From Beroe forskalii (Eukaryota; Ctenophora; Nuda; Beroida; Beroidae): a stretch of DNA of 64,000 nt. Shown here piece after piece: positions 1-10,893 of this stretch (within the stretch, counting starts at the first letter, position 1; every line of letters begins with the position of its first letter). The stretch spans positions 248,001 through 312,000 of the forward strand of contig WFMF01000127.1 in the NCBI GenBank assembly GCA_011033025.1. Reading direction: 5' to 3'. A program made the position numbers and the translations under genes. The notes under the pieces were generated by a model. That model worked only from the letters and a program-made list of their open reading frames with translations, made no database searches and was not told where the DNA came from.

Positions 1-753
1 AAGCACTAAAACAGGTCAACTTAAATAAGATTTGGATTGCAGTATTTAATATTAGCAGTCTTCCAAGCGAAATAAGCAGTTCAGAGTTACGTCATTATCA
101 GGGTTTAGAAAGATGAATTGATGACGTCACACCGCCTTTTGCACGTGCGAAACTTTCATATATGCGCGCTGCCTCATAACATTTACGTGAGCGGATAACC
201 AATTGCGTTAGATTACATTATATAAATACAAAAGGTCAATATATTTGAGTTAGATAACAAATCTAGAATATAATTTTTATGTGAACTAAGGAATTGAACC
301 GCGTCAAAATTTATATGAAATATTTCAGAGGAGGGGAAGGAAATATTTGGGTTAAATCATACGGAAAATCAGACAGAATGTCTGCGAAATTTGCCAATAT
401 TTAACTTGAAAATCAAATGTCAAAAATAGGCCAGCTGGGGGAGGGAAAAATTGAAAATTCATTCAGAATAAAATGAAAATTAATAACTATAGCTACTAAC
501 CCTTTTAGTTAATCGAAAATTATATCAGTCATAATTATCCCACATAATATGATCATTAAATGATTAATAAGATGTTAAAATTACCAATAAATCAAATAAT
601 AATTAGTATCGTGGATTTAAACAAAACTCCCATCATGCTTTGCTATAATGCCCATTCTAGGAAAATTGTGGTTACTCGTGTCAAACAGGCGTTTAATAGT
701 ATCGTCACTATAATGACCAAAACATATTATAACCCACCCGCAGCATCCCCAAA

Positions 754-815
754 ATCGTCATGACATTGACCAATCAGCAGGCGAGTTTACAGTAAATCGC
801 ACGCTCGATTGGTCA
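754..815. repeat. CCAATCAGC fold-back element, copy 1
   Basis: Inverted CCAATCA / TGATTGG-type ends flank a short GCGAG/CGCAC-containing centre. Close relatives occur at 42895-42962 and 47858-47915, so this is a dispersed MITE-like family. Confidence 0.55.
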
Positions 816-1189
816 AAATCAAAGGGACCTATGGGTAAGCTAATACGCCGTCAATAATAGATTAAAGTTAAACTCGAGCCCTCTGCCAATCTGTCACCAG
901 TCACAATGACAAACATATCACACGTTGTTTCAGTGTTGTGTCGACTCGCATAAAGTGCATCAAACAGTAGTATGCCGGTGAGGATTTCAAAGCGGGACCA
1001 GTTTCTGATCGTGCGGTTGTGTTTCTTTTCACTTTTTTGTGCTCAGTTTGTTCTGATTGATGCAACTCGTACAAACAGGTACACGGCGACAGTTTGAGCG
1101 TTTTTTGTGTGCGCGGCGTATAGACATCATTCATATTATGACACCTGTATATAATACGCCTGTTTATTATTACAGCCGTCAGCCTGACA

Positions 1190-1440
1190 CCACTTGTAAG
1201 ACACTTTGACACCACTCAATAACTCACTTTGACACCAGTTAACTTTACAGTCTGGTAGTAACACTTTCCTTTAATCCTTTGACACCAGTTAACTCACTTT
1301 GACACCAGTTGACCAACTTTGACAACAGTTAACTCTCCTTGACACCAGTTGACTTTACAGTGTGGTAGTATAACCACTTACCTTTGACACCAGTTAACTC
1401 TCTTTGACACCAGTTAGCTCTGAAAGCCAATCGACTATGA
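1190..1440. repeat. Minisatellite, unit about 18-20 bp with TTTGACACCAGTTAACTC
   Basis: About ten degenerate units sit just upstream of the first recognised TGF-beta exon. The reverse complement contains AACTGGTGTCA, the same core as the arrays at 12205-12812 and 54247-54525. Confidence 0.85.
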
Positions 1441-1453
1441 CATCACTTTTCAG

Positions 1454-4400
1454 GAAGCGATCTACACCAGACTACCTGATAGAACTCTACCACAAGTTTC
1501 ACAGTGGCAGTGTGGATTTAGATGAGGAGGAACAGGATTCTAACAAGATCTACACCATCTACTCAAAAGGTTAGAATCTTAAACACACCAATCTCAAACA
1601 TTCTGCACGATGTAGCCGACGCCAGACAATCGGAAGAATTTCGCTCGTATTTGAAACTTTTTCTATCTCACTATTGTGCTGTAAAATGCCTCCAACTAAA
1701 AGGATCCAACTGGAAGAGTCTCAGTGCTATATAGCAAAGACCTCGCTTCATGTGATTAGTGTTTTTGGCGTGGTCAACTGTTGCGTGAAGTCACCTTCTA
1801 CCTTGTGCTTCCATACTGCTCCTAAACACGAGCCCTTATGCCCTCCGCAAGAATTTGGCATTGAATTATGACGTCATTATATTGCTTTAAAATGGTGAAT
1901 TGATGTCGTCTAACAGCCTGTTATATTCGTGTTGAATAACACTTCGCACAATTTATTGAAAAGCCAGACATCGACCGTCTGCCTGATTGGGATTGGATAA
2001 TTGAAATAATTAATTCTGGGTAATCATATAATTATTGGTTTATATCAGACGGTATACGAACAAATGTCAATCACAAAACGTGTGCCGTTATCGTTGATAT
2101 ACTCTAATTGACAGGGCTAACACTTCCAGAAGGATAAGATAAAGAGATAGAGTATAATGGAGTATATTTATTATTTGGGTGACTTGAAGTGGTTTTGTCA
2201 TCGCGGCATTTATATATTTGGAAGGAGGACAATTCACAAATTTCTATTTAAGACCAATTTCATGAATTGTCCATTAGAATTCTGGTAGACACTACAACTT
2301 GCCTCATGATAACCCTGTCCGTCGTAATGGTTTGGTAATTGAGCAGTTAGGCATCATATGATAAACGGTTTTTATCTTGACATGAAATTTGTGGTCTGAA
2401 AATGTTGGAGAATGAAGTCTGAAAAACTGACCATCTTAACAGACGTTTTTAAAGGGCATATCATTTTCCAACAGGAAATAAATCACCCCTTGTCACTGAA
2501 GTGCTTCTAGTTCTTCTAAACATTAAACTGCTTAAACACCAAAATACTATAAGAGTAGGATTATAATTTGACAAACACTTATCTTCAGGTGACTCTACCG
2601 AGACAGCACGCTACTTACCACAGAGAGCAAAGTTGAAGTTCAATGTCTCATCTCTCAAGGAAGACGACCGGATCATAGGTAAAAAAACTTTTACAGTGAT
2701 AGTTCGAACTGCAGTTTGTGCGTTTTCTGTGTGCGCGGCGAATTCAGGCTCGTAAATAACATATCTGAACGCCGCGCACACAAAAACCGCGTAAACTGTA
2801 GTTCTAACTGTCTCCACAGGACTTTGATGATAATATTAAAATTGCAACCCCTTCCGAAAATCTAACTAGATCCAGTAAAGCTTTATACCACTCCTTTGCA
2901 TTGCTTCAAAATCAACAGCTATTAATTTATCACAAATTATTTCACCAGGGGCCCATCTGAGAATTTTCGTGGAGAGACTGAACACAAACTCTAGTGATCC
3001 TGAAACCCCCGAAACCGATGAAACAATCGATCCTGAGACTGAAGGGTAGGCTGAGTTTATACTTTTGTAACTAACGGAATTCAAAGCTAATCGTCTTTCA
3101 CCAATGTTATAGATGATTTATCTTAGTAACCTACTTTTCGTTTGGTGACTCAAAACTAACCCGAAATGTGGCTAAAAGTCCTACAATCATGACAGGAAAT
3201 CCCACAAGAAGTCTGGAGGGAAGGAAATAGCCCTGATAATCAAAACAACCTGCACCACAATGATAAAGAAAGTGACTGATGGGTTCATATCTTTTCGGAA
3301 CGCGGTGGAGACACACTAAACTGGTTGGTTATGGTTGAACAGTTAACAAGATTTCTCATAATTCCCCTGAGAATCCAGCAATTTCTTTCCTCTTGAAGAG
3401 AAAAGAAATTGCTTAATAAAAAGGAATGGATTTTCAGTCGAAAATTGACGTTGGTACAGTTGCACAGTTTTAGAAACAAATTTCTCTTAACCGTATGTTT
3501 GTGCAGATCACGAGGGCCGACACTGGACGGTGGACGAAACTAAGAGTAACATCCGCAGAAAGAACGCTGAACAGTCTGAGACATTACCGCGAGATATTCC
3601 ACTTTGATGTGTGGTGCAGCGTATCCACGCAGATACCAAAAGGTAGCCCGGTGACAGTTCGAACTGCAGTGTGGACGTCTTAAGTGTGCGCGGTGTAAGT
3701 TGGCACAATGGCGCGGCGCACAGAAATGCAATTTACATGTCTGCAAGCCGCGCAAACTTAAGCCGCGCACACAAAAGACGCGCAGAGTGCAGCTCGAACT
3801 GCTCCTGGTAATTTTGTGGGTACAATGACTAATGAGCGTTTTGAAATGTACAGACTATACATTGTACGATGTACATTGCGAAATTAAATTGTACATAACA
3901 TACAGCTAAGATGATACATTTTACAACGTATGGTGTAAAATGTATTTTGTATAATAAACAATGTAGTATAACATACTGTACCTAACTATACCGTAACTGC
4001 AAACAAGATTCTTTCACTCTTTCAGCATCCACCTGGAGATTTCATTCGGTGGACAGTGATAAGGATACACCCATCTTATCACCTCAGGTAAATGACATTG
4101 TTCATGTTGTCAGAAAAAATGATCAACTTTCCCAATCTAGAAACTGTACGACCATGCCTTACTGTTTGCGCGTCAACTTTTATCGAAAGTACAGCAATGA
4201 GCAAATTAATTGGGCGTCTTAAAAAACAATCTCTCCCTAAATCTCACCTTTCATTCTCTCAGAGCGACAAAGAACCGTCTCTGGTGGTATACGTCTCCAA
4301 CAACCACACCCGTCCTTTCCGGAAAATGGTGGAGATGAACCAAAAAGAACGGAATTTGGTGAGGCGGGACCTAATTGACTCCGAGTCCTCCTCGAGTGCA

Positions 4401-5945
4401 GGTAAGAGTTGTTAAATAGGTTATTTTAAAAAGTACAGCAAAAAATACGATACGCTTTTCTTTCTGAAAATTGTTGATTTTTTGGGGATACAATATTGAA
4501 TATAATCAGCCGTAATTTTTCATTTTTGACAATTTTTGCACGCATTTTAATAACAGCCCTGGTACAGGTTACCGGGGAGCACGGAACTCGTACGGAAACC
4601 GGGGCTGTCACCACCAGGACTTCCACCTGGTCTTCAAGAAGATAGGCTGGGACAACAAGATACTCTACCCCCACGAGATGAACATCCGGCGCTGCGTGGG
4701 GCGGTGCCCCTTCCCCATGTCCAGCAACATTGCACACTCCACTCATGCTTTTATGCAGGTATTTGGGGGTGTTACAGGGGAGGGGGAGAGGATGGTTGTC
4801 AGGGGAGGGGGGGTGTCAGGTGGTGTGTGGGGCGGTGCCCCTTCCCCATGTCCAGCAACATCGCACATTCTACTCACGCCTTCATGCAGGTTATTAGGAG
4901 GGGGGGAGTTAGGGGTCAGGGAGAGGGGGTTGTCCGGGGGGGGGGTGCCCCTTCCCAATGTCCAGCAACATCGCACATTCTACTCACGCCTTCATGCAGG
5001 TAATTGGGGGGGTTCCCGGGGAGGGGGGTAAAGAGGGTTCTATAAAAATTTTCCCGGGGGGGGTTTCCCGGAGGGTTTCCTGGGGTTCTGGGGGGATTTC
5101 CGGGGGGGTTCGTTCAGTTCACTACTACACCGTACCTGCAAAAGAAAAGGTAAAAGAGGGTTCGATAAAAAATTCCCGGGGGAGGGGGGGGGGTTTCCTG
5201 GGGGATTTCCCGGGGGGGGTTCGTTCAGTTCACTATTACACACCGTACCTGCAAGAAAAGGTAAAAGAGGGTTCTATAAAAAATTTCTCGTGGGGGGTGT
5301 TGGGGAGGGGGTTCCCGGGGGTTTCCTGGGGGGATTCCCCGTGGAGGATTTCCCGGGGGGATTCCCCGTGGAGGATTTCCCGGGGGGATTTCCCGGGGGT
5401 GGGGGGTCGTTTAGTTCACTATTACACACCGTACCTGCAAGAAAAGGTAAAAGAGGGTTCTATAAAAAATTCCCGGGGGGGGGCACACCGTTCAGTTTAT
5501 TATTACACACCGTACCTGCAAGAAAAGGTAAAAGGGGGTTCAATAAAAATTTTGTGCTTGGTCGGACATAACAATAGTTATAATAACATGTCCTGTTTGA
5601 TCCTGCAGGCGAGATGGAACGCCCGGTTCCCGGAGGACATCACCCACCCATTACATGATGGGGGGTAATTAGGGGGGGGGGCGTTTATTAGGAGGAGGGG
5701 TGTTGTAAGGCGGAGGGGGGGGGATGTCAGGGGGAGGGGGTAGTAAGGGGAGAATTATAATTTCTGTTTTATTTCCGTTTGATCCTGCAGGCGAGATGGA
5801 ATGCCCGGTTCCTGAGGACATCACAGCACCTTGCTGTGTGGCACAAGACTACAGGTTACACTCACTGATCCTCAACGGGGCTGAAGCCAACATGTACATC
5901 AAATCGTTTGAGGATATGGTCATTACTTCCTGCCATTGTGGGTGA
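1454..5945 (+). CDS. TGF-beta superfamily ligand (BMP-like), 5' incomplete
   Basis: Secreted dimeric growth factor; such ligands bind type I/II serine-kinase receptors. Exons: 1454-1569, 2589-2678, 2949-3045, about 3505-3642, 4026-4087, 4263-4401, 4568-4758 and 5791 or 5796-5945. Most GT-AG junctions keep phase; the join from 3045 to about 3505 does not, so an exon edge there is unresolved. The prodomain has the family pattern (KLKFNVSSL, then AHLRIFVERL, later FDVW and LVVYV). RGAR just before the first mature cysteine could be the furin site. The mature part shows C-x9-FKKIGWDNKILYP, then CVGRCPFP, STHAFMQ, PCCVAQ and a terminal CHCG before TGA. The cysteine before the CC pair and the two in CHC fit the knot. 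The last exon has a frame problem (see findings). Signal-peptide exon not seen. Confidence 0.88.
2693..2813. repeat. GC-rich fold-back element (MITE-like family A), intronic
   Basis: Inverted ends built on GTTCGAACTGCAG and TGTGTGCGCGGCG surround a short AT-rich centre. It begins about 14 bases after the splice donor of the exon ending at 2678. Relatives: 3649-3807, 22779-22912, about 26851-26947, and partial copies at about 1083-1130, 10733-10815 and 33020-33066. Confidence 0.75.
3649..3807. repeat. GC-rich fold-back element (MITE-like family A), intronic
   Basis: Same inverted ends as at 2693-2813, again only a few bases after a splice donor (exon end 3642). The centre differs and holds an extra GCGCGGCGCAC arm. 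Confidence 0.75.
4826..4999 (+). repeat. Two intronic copies of the end of TGF-beta exon 4568-4758 with its splice donor
   Basis: The last ~65 bases of the Cys-knot exon (encoding CVGRCPFP to HAFMQ) are repeated at about 4826-4889 and 4937-4999. Both copies keep the CAG-GT junction (CAGGTTATT, CAGGTAATT). The first copy lacks an obvious splice acceptor of its own. Between copies the DNA is very G-rich. Confidence 0.85.
5030..5560 (+). repeat. Tandem array: G-rich segments alternating with a CCGTACCTGCAAGAAAAGG unit
   Basis: About five units contain GGTAAAAGAGGGTTC, then TATAAAAAAT, then runs of 5-9 G with CCCGGGG. The long open frame across it is compositionally biased and not a credible protein. 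The G-runs could form quadruplexes. Confidence 0.8.
5598..5648 (+). repeat. Partial copy of the last TGF-beta exon with its acceptor
   Basis: This copies the polypyrimidine-CCTGCAG acceptor and about 40 bases of the final exon at 5791, then diverges. Relative to the final exon it has one extra base in GTTCCCGGAGGAC, which puts PEDIT in frame with the strong CAG acceptor. Confidence 0.8.
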
Positions 5946-7010
5946 GAAATATATGGGGGATGTGGAAAAAGTGGAAATATGGACTGAGAACTGGGGAGGA
6001 ATGGGGACTGCAGAGATGAGGATAAAGTGGAAATATGGACTGAGGAGGGGAAGCTGTGGATTAGGGAAGTGGATTAAGGAATTATAATCAACTTACAGCA
6101 TTGAACCGTGGATTCACTGATTCAGTTCCAACCTTGCTTTAGCTTTTGGTGATTGGAATGACTGAATGAGGAATAGCAGCAGCAATCATAGCTTTGGTAT
6201 CTTGAATTGACATGACATGCGCTGAAAGATGATAGGTCATTGGTGGATGGTAGATGCATAATGGAACTGGTATTTGAATTGTCAATGAAAATTTGTTAAT
6301 TGACATGAAGAATTCTACAGAGTATGAATCATCAAAATATTATTTAAGTTAATATTTGCATCATCGAGAAATATCACTTTAAGAGAACCCTTTTAGCAAG
6401 CAATTCATAACGTGAGAATGTTTACTGAAAATCCACATCGGAAACGAATTAAAAGCGAGCCATTTCTAAAAATTACAAATTTCAAAATTATTCGAATACA
6501 CATAATGTCAATGAAGTTGATTTCAGTGTAATATTTTCTAATTCTCTACTTAAAGAATTTGTAAAATTGTTTAAAATTCTCACAAATTCTCACATAACCA
6601 TATAGGTACCTATAATTCTTTGTAATCTTTCATCAATGAACCATACGCTAAACATTCACTTTGCTCCTCTTAAATTCTAAGCATTTCCATCACTATTCCC
6701 ATCGTAATCAAGTGTAGCAAGTAAAAATATTGGCGTCTTTTTCATAATTCATAAGTGGTCACTGTTCCAAATCATGAAAAGTACAATGATCTTGAATTGA
6801 GTAATTCAAATCTTGCCGCTTTCATTGAGCTAGTTCAAGTTATATCAGCTTATCAAAGTATCAATATCTATTCCGAACAATATTCGAATGTATCATCTCA
6901 GAGTGTCAGAGTCACTGTATTCTCCATCAACTCTACACAGCTGACTGCGTCTGATGAATGCAAGCACTAAACAGGTCTGTCAACTTTTCACTATGAATTA
7001 TCTCCTATGT
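5946..7010. other. 3' flank of the TGF-beta gene
   Basis: AT-rich DNA with no recognised exon. About 5950-6060 has short G/A-rich direct repeats (GTGGAAATATGGACTGAG). The open frame at 6755-6970 resembles nothing I know. Confidence 0.5.
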
Positions 7011-7011
7011 A

Positions 7012-9060
7012 ACCTACATTTGTTGAAACTTGGTTTAAATGTTCATTGTATGTCCCTGAACACAACTGTAAAGTATGAAACGAATCGTATGTGTAGTTTC
7101 CATTTTAGAACACAAGGAAATCTCTCATTTCAAGAAAATGGTACAAAATCGGCTTTGAAGTCGATTTAGTCAAAAACTACACCTTGGAATTTGTTGAAAC
7201 TTGGTTTATATGTTCATTGTATGTTCATTGTATGTCCCTGAACACAACTGTAAAGTATGAAACGAATCGTATGTGTAGTTTCCATTTTAGAACACAAGGA
7301 AATCTCTCATTTCAAGAAAATGGTACAAAATCGGCTTTGAAGTCGATTTAGTCAAAAACTACACCTTGGAATTTGTTGAAACTTGGTTTATATGTTCATT
7401 GTATGTCCCTCAACACAACTGTAAAGTATGAAACGAATCGTATGTGTAGTTTCCATTTTAGAACACAAGGAAATCTCTCATACCAAGAAAAGTGGTACAA
7501 AATCGGCTTTGAAGTCGATTTAATCAAAAACTACACCTTGGAATTTGTTGAAACTTGGTTTATATGTTCATTGTATGTCCCTGAACACAACTGTAAAGTA
7601 TGAAACGAATCGTATGTGTAGTTTCCATTTTAGAACACAAGGAAATCTCTCATACCAAGAAAAGTGGTACAAAATCGGCTTTAAAGTCGATTTGGTCAAA
7701 AACTACACCTTGGAATTAATTGAAACTTGGTTTATATGTTTATTGTATGTCCCTGAACACAACTGTAAAGTATGAAACGAATCGTATGTGTAGTTTCCAT
7801 TTTAGAACACAAGGAAATCTCTCATACCTCGAAAGTGGTACAAAATCGGCTTTGAAGTCGATTTAGTCAAAAACTACACCTTGGAATTTGTTGAAACTTG
7901 GTTTATATGTTCATTGTATGTCCCTGAACACAACTGTAAAGTATGAAACGAATCGTATGTGTAGTTTCCATTTTAGAACACAAGGAAATCTCTCATACCA
8001 AGAAAAGTGGTACAAAATCGGCTTTGAAGTCGATTTAGTCAAAAACTACACCTTGGAATTTGTTGAAACTTGGTTTATATGTTCATTGTATGTCCCTGAA
8101 CACAACTGTAAAGTATGAAACGAATCGTATGTGTAGTTTCCATTTTAGAACACAAGGAAATCTCTCATACCAAGAAAAGTGGTACAAAATCGGCTTTGAA
8201 GTCGATTTAGTCAAAAACTACACCTTGGAATTTGTTGAAACTTGGTTTATATGTTCATTGTATGTCCCTGAACACAACTGTAAAGTATGAAACGAATCGT
8301 ATGTGTAGTTTCCATTTTAGAACACAAGGAAATCTCTCATACCAAGAAAAGTGGTACAAAATCGGCTTTGAAGTCGATTTAGTCAAAAACTACACCTTGG
8401 AATTTGTTGAAACTTGGTTTATATGTTCATTGTATGTCCCTGAACACAACTGTAAAGTATGAAACGAATCGTATGTGTAGTTTCCATTTTAGAACACAAG
8501 GAAATCTCTCATACCAAGAAAAGTGGTACAAAATCGGCTTTAAAGTCGATTTAATCAAAAACTACACCTTGGAATTTGTTGAAACTTGGTTTATATGTTC
8601 ATTGTATGTCCCTGAACACAACTGTAAAGTATGAAACGAATCGTATGTGTAGTTTCCATTTTAGAACACAAGGAAATCTCTCATACCAAGAAAAGTGGTA
8701 CAAAATCGGCTTTAAAGTCGATTTAATCAAAAACTACACCTTGGAATTTGTTGAAACTTGGTTTATATGTTCATTGTATGTCCCTGAACACAACTGTAAA
8801 GTATGAAACGAATCGTATGTGTAGTTTCCATTTTAGAACACAAGGAAATCTCTCATACCAAGAAAAGTGGTACAAAATCGGCTTTGAAGTCGATTTAGTC
8901 AAAACTACACCTTGGAATTTGTTGAAACTTGGTTTATATGTTCATTGTATGTCCCTGGACGCAACTGTAAAGTATGAAACGAATCGTATGTGTAGTTTCC
9001 ATTTTAGAACACAAACTACACATACGATTCTTTTTCATACTTGGTTTATAATTTCATTGA
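7012..9060 (+). repeat. ~172-bp satellite, left arm (about 12 monomers)
   Basis: Monomers containing TTGTTGAAACTTGGTTTATA start near 7018, 7190, 7371, 7543, 7715, 7886, 8058, 8230, 8402, 8574, 8746 and 8918. They are nearly identical. Each shows overlapping ~76-codon open frames, but 172 is not a multiple of 3, so the same DNA is read in different frames in successive monomers; this argues against coding. Confidence 0.97.
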
Positions 9061-10660
9061 CATGTCAATGAACATATAAACCAAGTTTAGATATGAGAGA
9101 TTTCCTTGTGTTCTAAAATAAACTACACATACGATTCTCATACTCTACAATAATGTTCATTGACATACAATGAACATATAAACCAAGTTTCAACAAATTC
9201 CAAGGTGTAGTTTTGATTGAATCGACTTTAAAGCCGATTTTGTACCACTTTTGTTGATACGAGAGATTTCCTTGTGTTCTAAAATGGAAACTACACATAC
9301 GATTCGTTTCATACTCTACAATAGTGTTCATTGACATACAATGAACATATAAACCAAGTTTCAACAAATTCCAAGGTGTAGTTTTTGATTAAATCGACTT
9401 TAAAGCCGATTTTGTACCACTTTTCTTGATATGAGAGATTTCCTTGTGTTCTAAAATGGAAACTACACATACGATTTCTTTCATACTTTACAGTTGTGTT
9501 CAAGGACACACAATAAACATATAAACCAAGTTTCAACAAATTCCAAGGTGTAGTTTTTGATTAAATCGACTTTAAAAGCCGATTTTGTACCACTTCCTTG
9601 AAATGAGAGATTTCCTTGTGTTCTAAAATGGAAACTACACATACGATTCTTTTCATACTCTACAATAGTGTTCATTGACATACAATGAACATATAAACCA
9701 AGTTTCAACAAATTCCAAGGTGTAGTTTTTGATTAAATCGACTTTAAAGCCGATTTTCTTGATTTGTACCACTTTCTAAAAATGGAAACTACACATACGA
9801 TTCTTTTCATATTTTTATTTCAACAAATTCCAAGGTGTATTTTTTTAAATACTTTAATTTGTGTTCAACTACACATACGATTTCTTTCATACTTTACAGT
9901 TGTGTTCACAATAAACATATAAACCAAGTTTCAACAAATTCCAAGGTGTAGTTTTTGATTAAATCGACTTTAAAAGCCGATTTTGTACCACTTCCTTGAA
10001 ATGAGAGATTTCCTTGTGTTCTAAAATGGAAACTACACATACGATTCTTTTCATACTCTACAATAGTGTTCATTGACATACAATGAACATATAAACCAAG
10101 TTTCAACAAATTCCAAGGTGTAGTTTTTGATTAAATCGACTTTAAAGCCGATTTTGTACCACTTTTCTTGATATGAGAGATTTCCTTGTGTTCTAAAATG
10201 GAAACTACACATACGATTCTTTTCATACTCTACAATAGTGTTCATTGACATAAAATGAACATATAAACCAAGTTTCAACAAATTCCAAGGTGTAGTTTTT
10301 GATTAAATCGACTTTAAAGCCGATTTTGTACCACTTTTCTTGATATGAGAGATTTCCTTGTGTTCTAAAATGGAAACTACACATACGATTCTTTTCATAC
10401 TCTACAGTAGTGTTCATTGACATACAATTAACATATAAACCAAATTTCAACAAATTCTAAGGTGTAGTTTTTGATTAAATCGACTTTAAAGCCGATTTTG
10501 TACCACTTTTCTTGATATGAGAGATTTCCTTGTGTTCTAAAATGGAAACTACACATACGATTCTTTTCATACTCTACAGTAGTGTTCATTGACATACACT
10601 GAACATATAAACCAAGTTTCAACAAATTCCAAGGTGTAGTTTTTGATTTATTCGACTTTA
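9061..10660 (-). repeat. ~172-bp satellite, right arm in inverted orientation (about 9-10 monomers)
   Basis: The same satellite in reverse, head to head with the left arm around a short palindromic centre near 9050-9075 (TTCATTGACATGTCAATGAA). Most right-arm monomers carry a variant in which the variable box reads GTTCATTGACATACAATGAA; a few near 9481-9520 and 9885-9905 keep the left-arm type. One or two monomers near 9760-9905 are shortened. Confidence 0.95.
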
Positions 10661-10893
10661 GTCGTTCTAAGTATTCGCCGGTAACACGCGATTCTAGCCA
10701 GAAAAAGTGGTACAAATTTGAAGAAAGTCCTACCGGCGTCTAGACATACAAATACCATGTCTGTACGGCGCGCAAACAAAACTGCGCTAACTCCAGGCAC
10801 GCACGTTCAAATTACTGTTTTGTAGAAATTTAGGACATCGATTTCTCAGAGAGACCCAGGTGGCGAAATATCTCTAATTCCTTGCATCCCCCT

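Larger units (their letters stand above)
1..1453. other. Upstream region of the TGF-beta gene, no exon recognised
   Basis: No convincing exon was found here. The missing first exon of the TGF-beta-like gene (signal peptide) may lie in this stretch or before the window. It holds a copy of the dispersed TGACGTCA repeat (about 90-129), a CCAATCAGC fold-back element (754-815), half of a GC-rich fold-back element (about 1083-1130) and a minisatellite (1190-1440). The open frames at 560-763 and 901-1215 resemble nothing I know and look like chance. Confidence 0.6.

Noticed and set aside
4678-5668. Long Gly-rich open frames after the BMP exon
   Set aside because: They cross splice donors into G-run repeats; composition is that of the repeat, and the gene continues at the last exon instead.
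7373-10715. Many ~76-residue open frames starting MLKLGLYVHC
   Set aside because: They are readings of the ~172-bp satellite. The period is not a multiple of three and the same DNA appears in two frames in neighbouring monomers, so no protein is implied.
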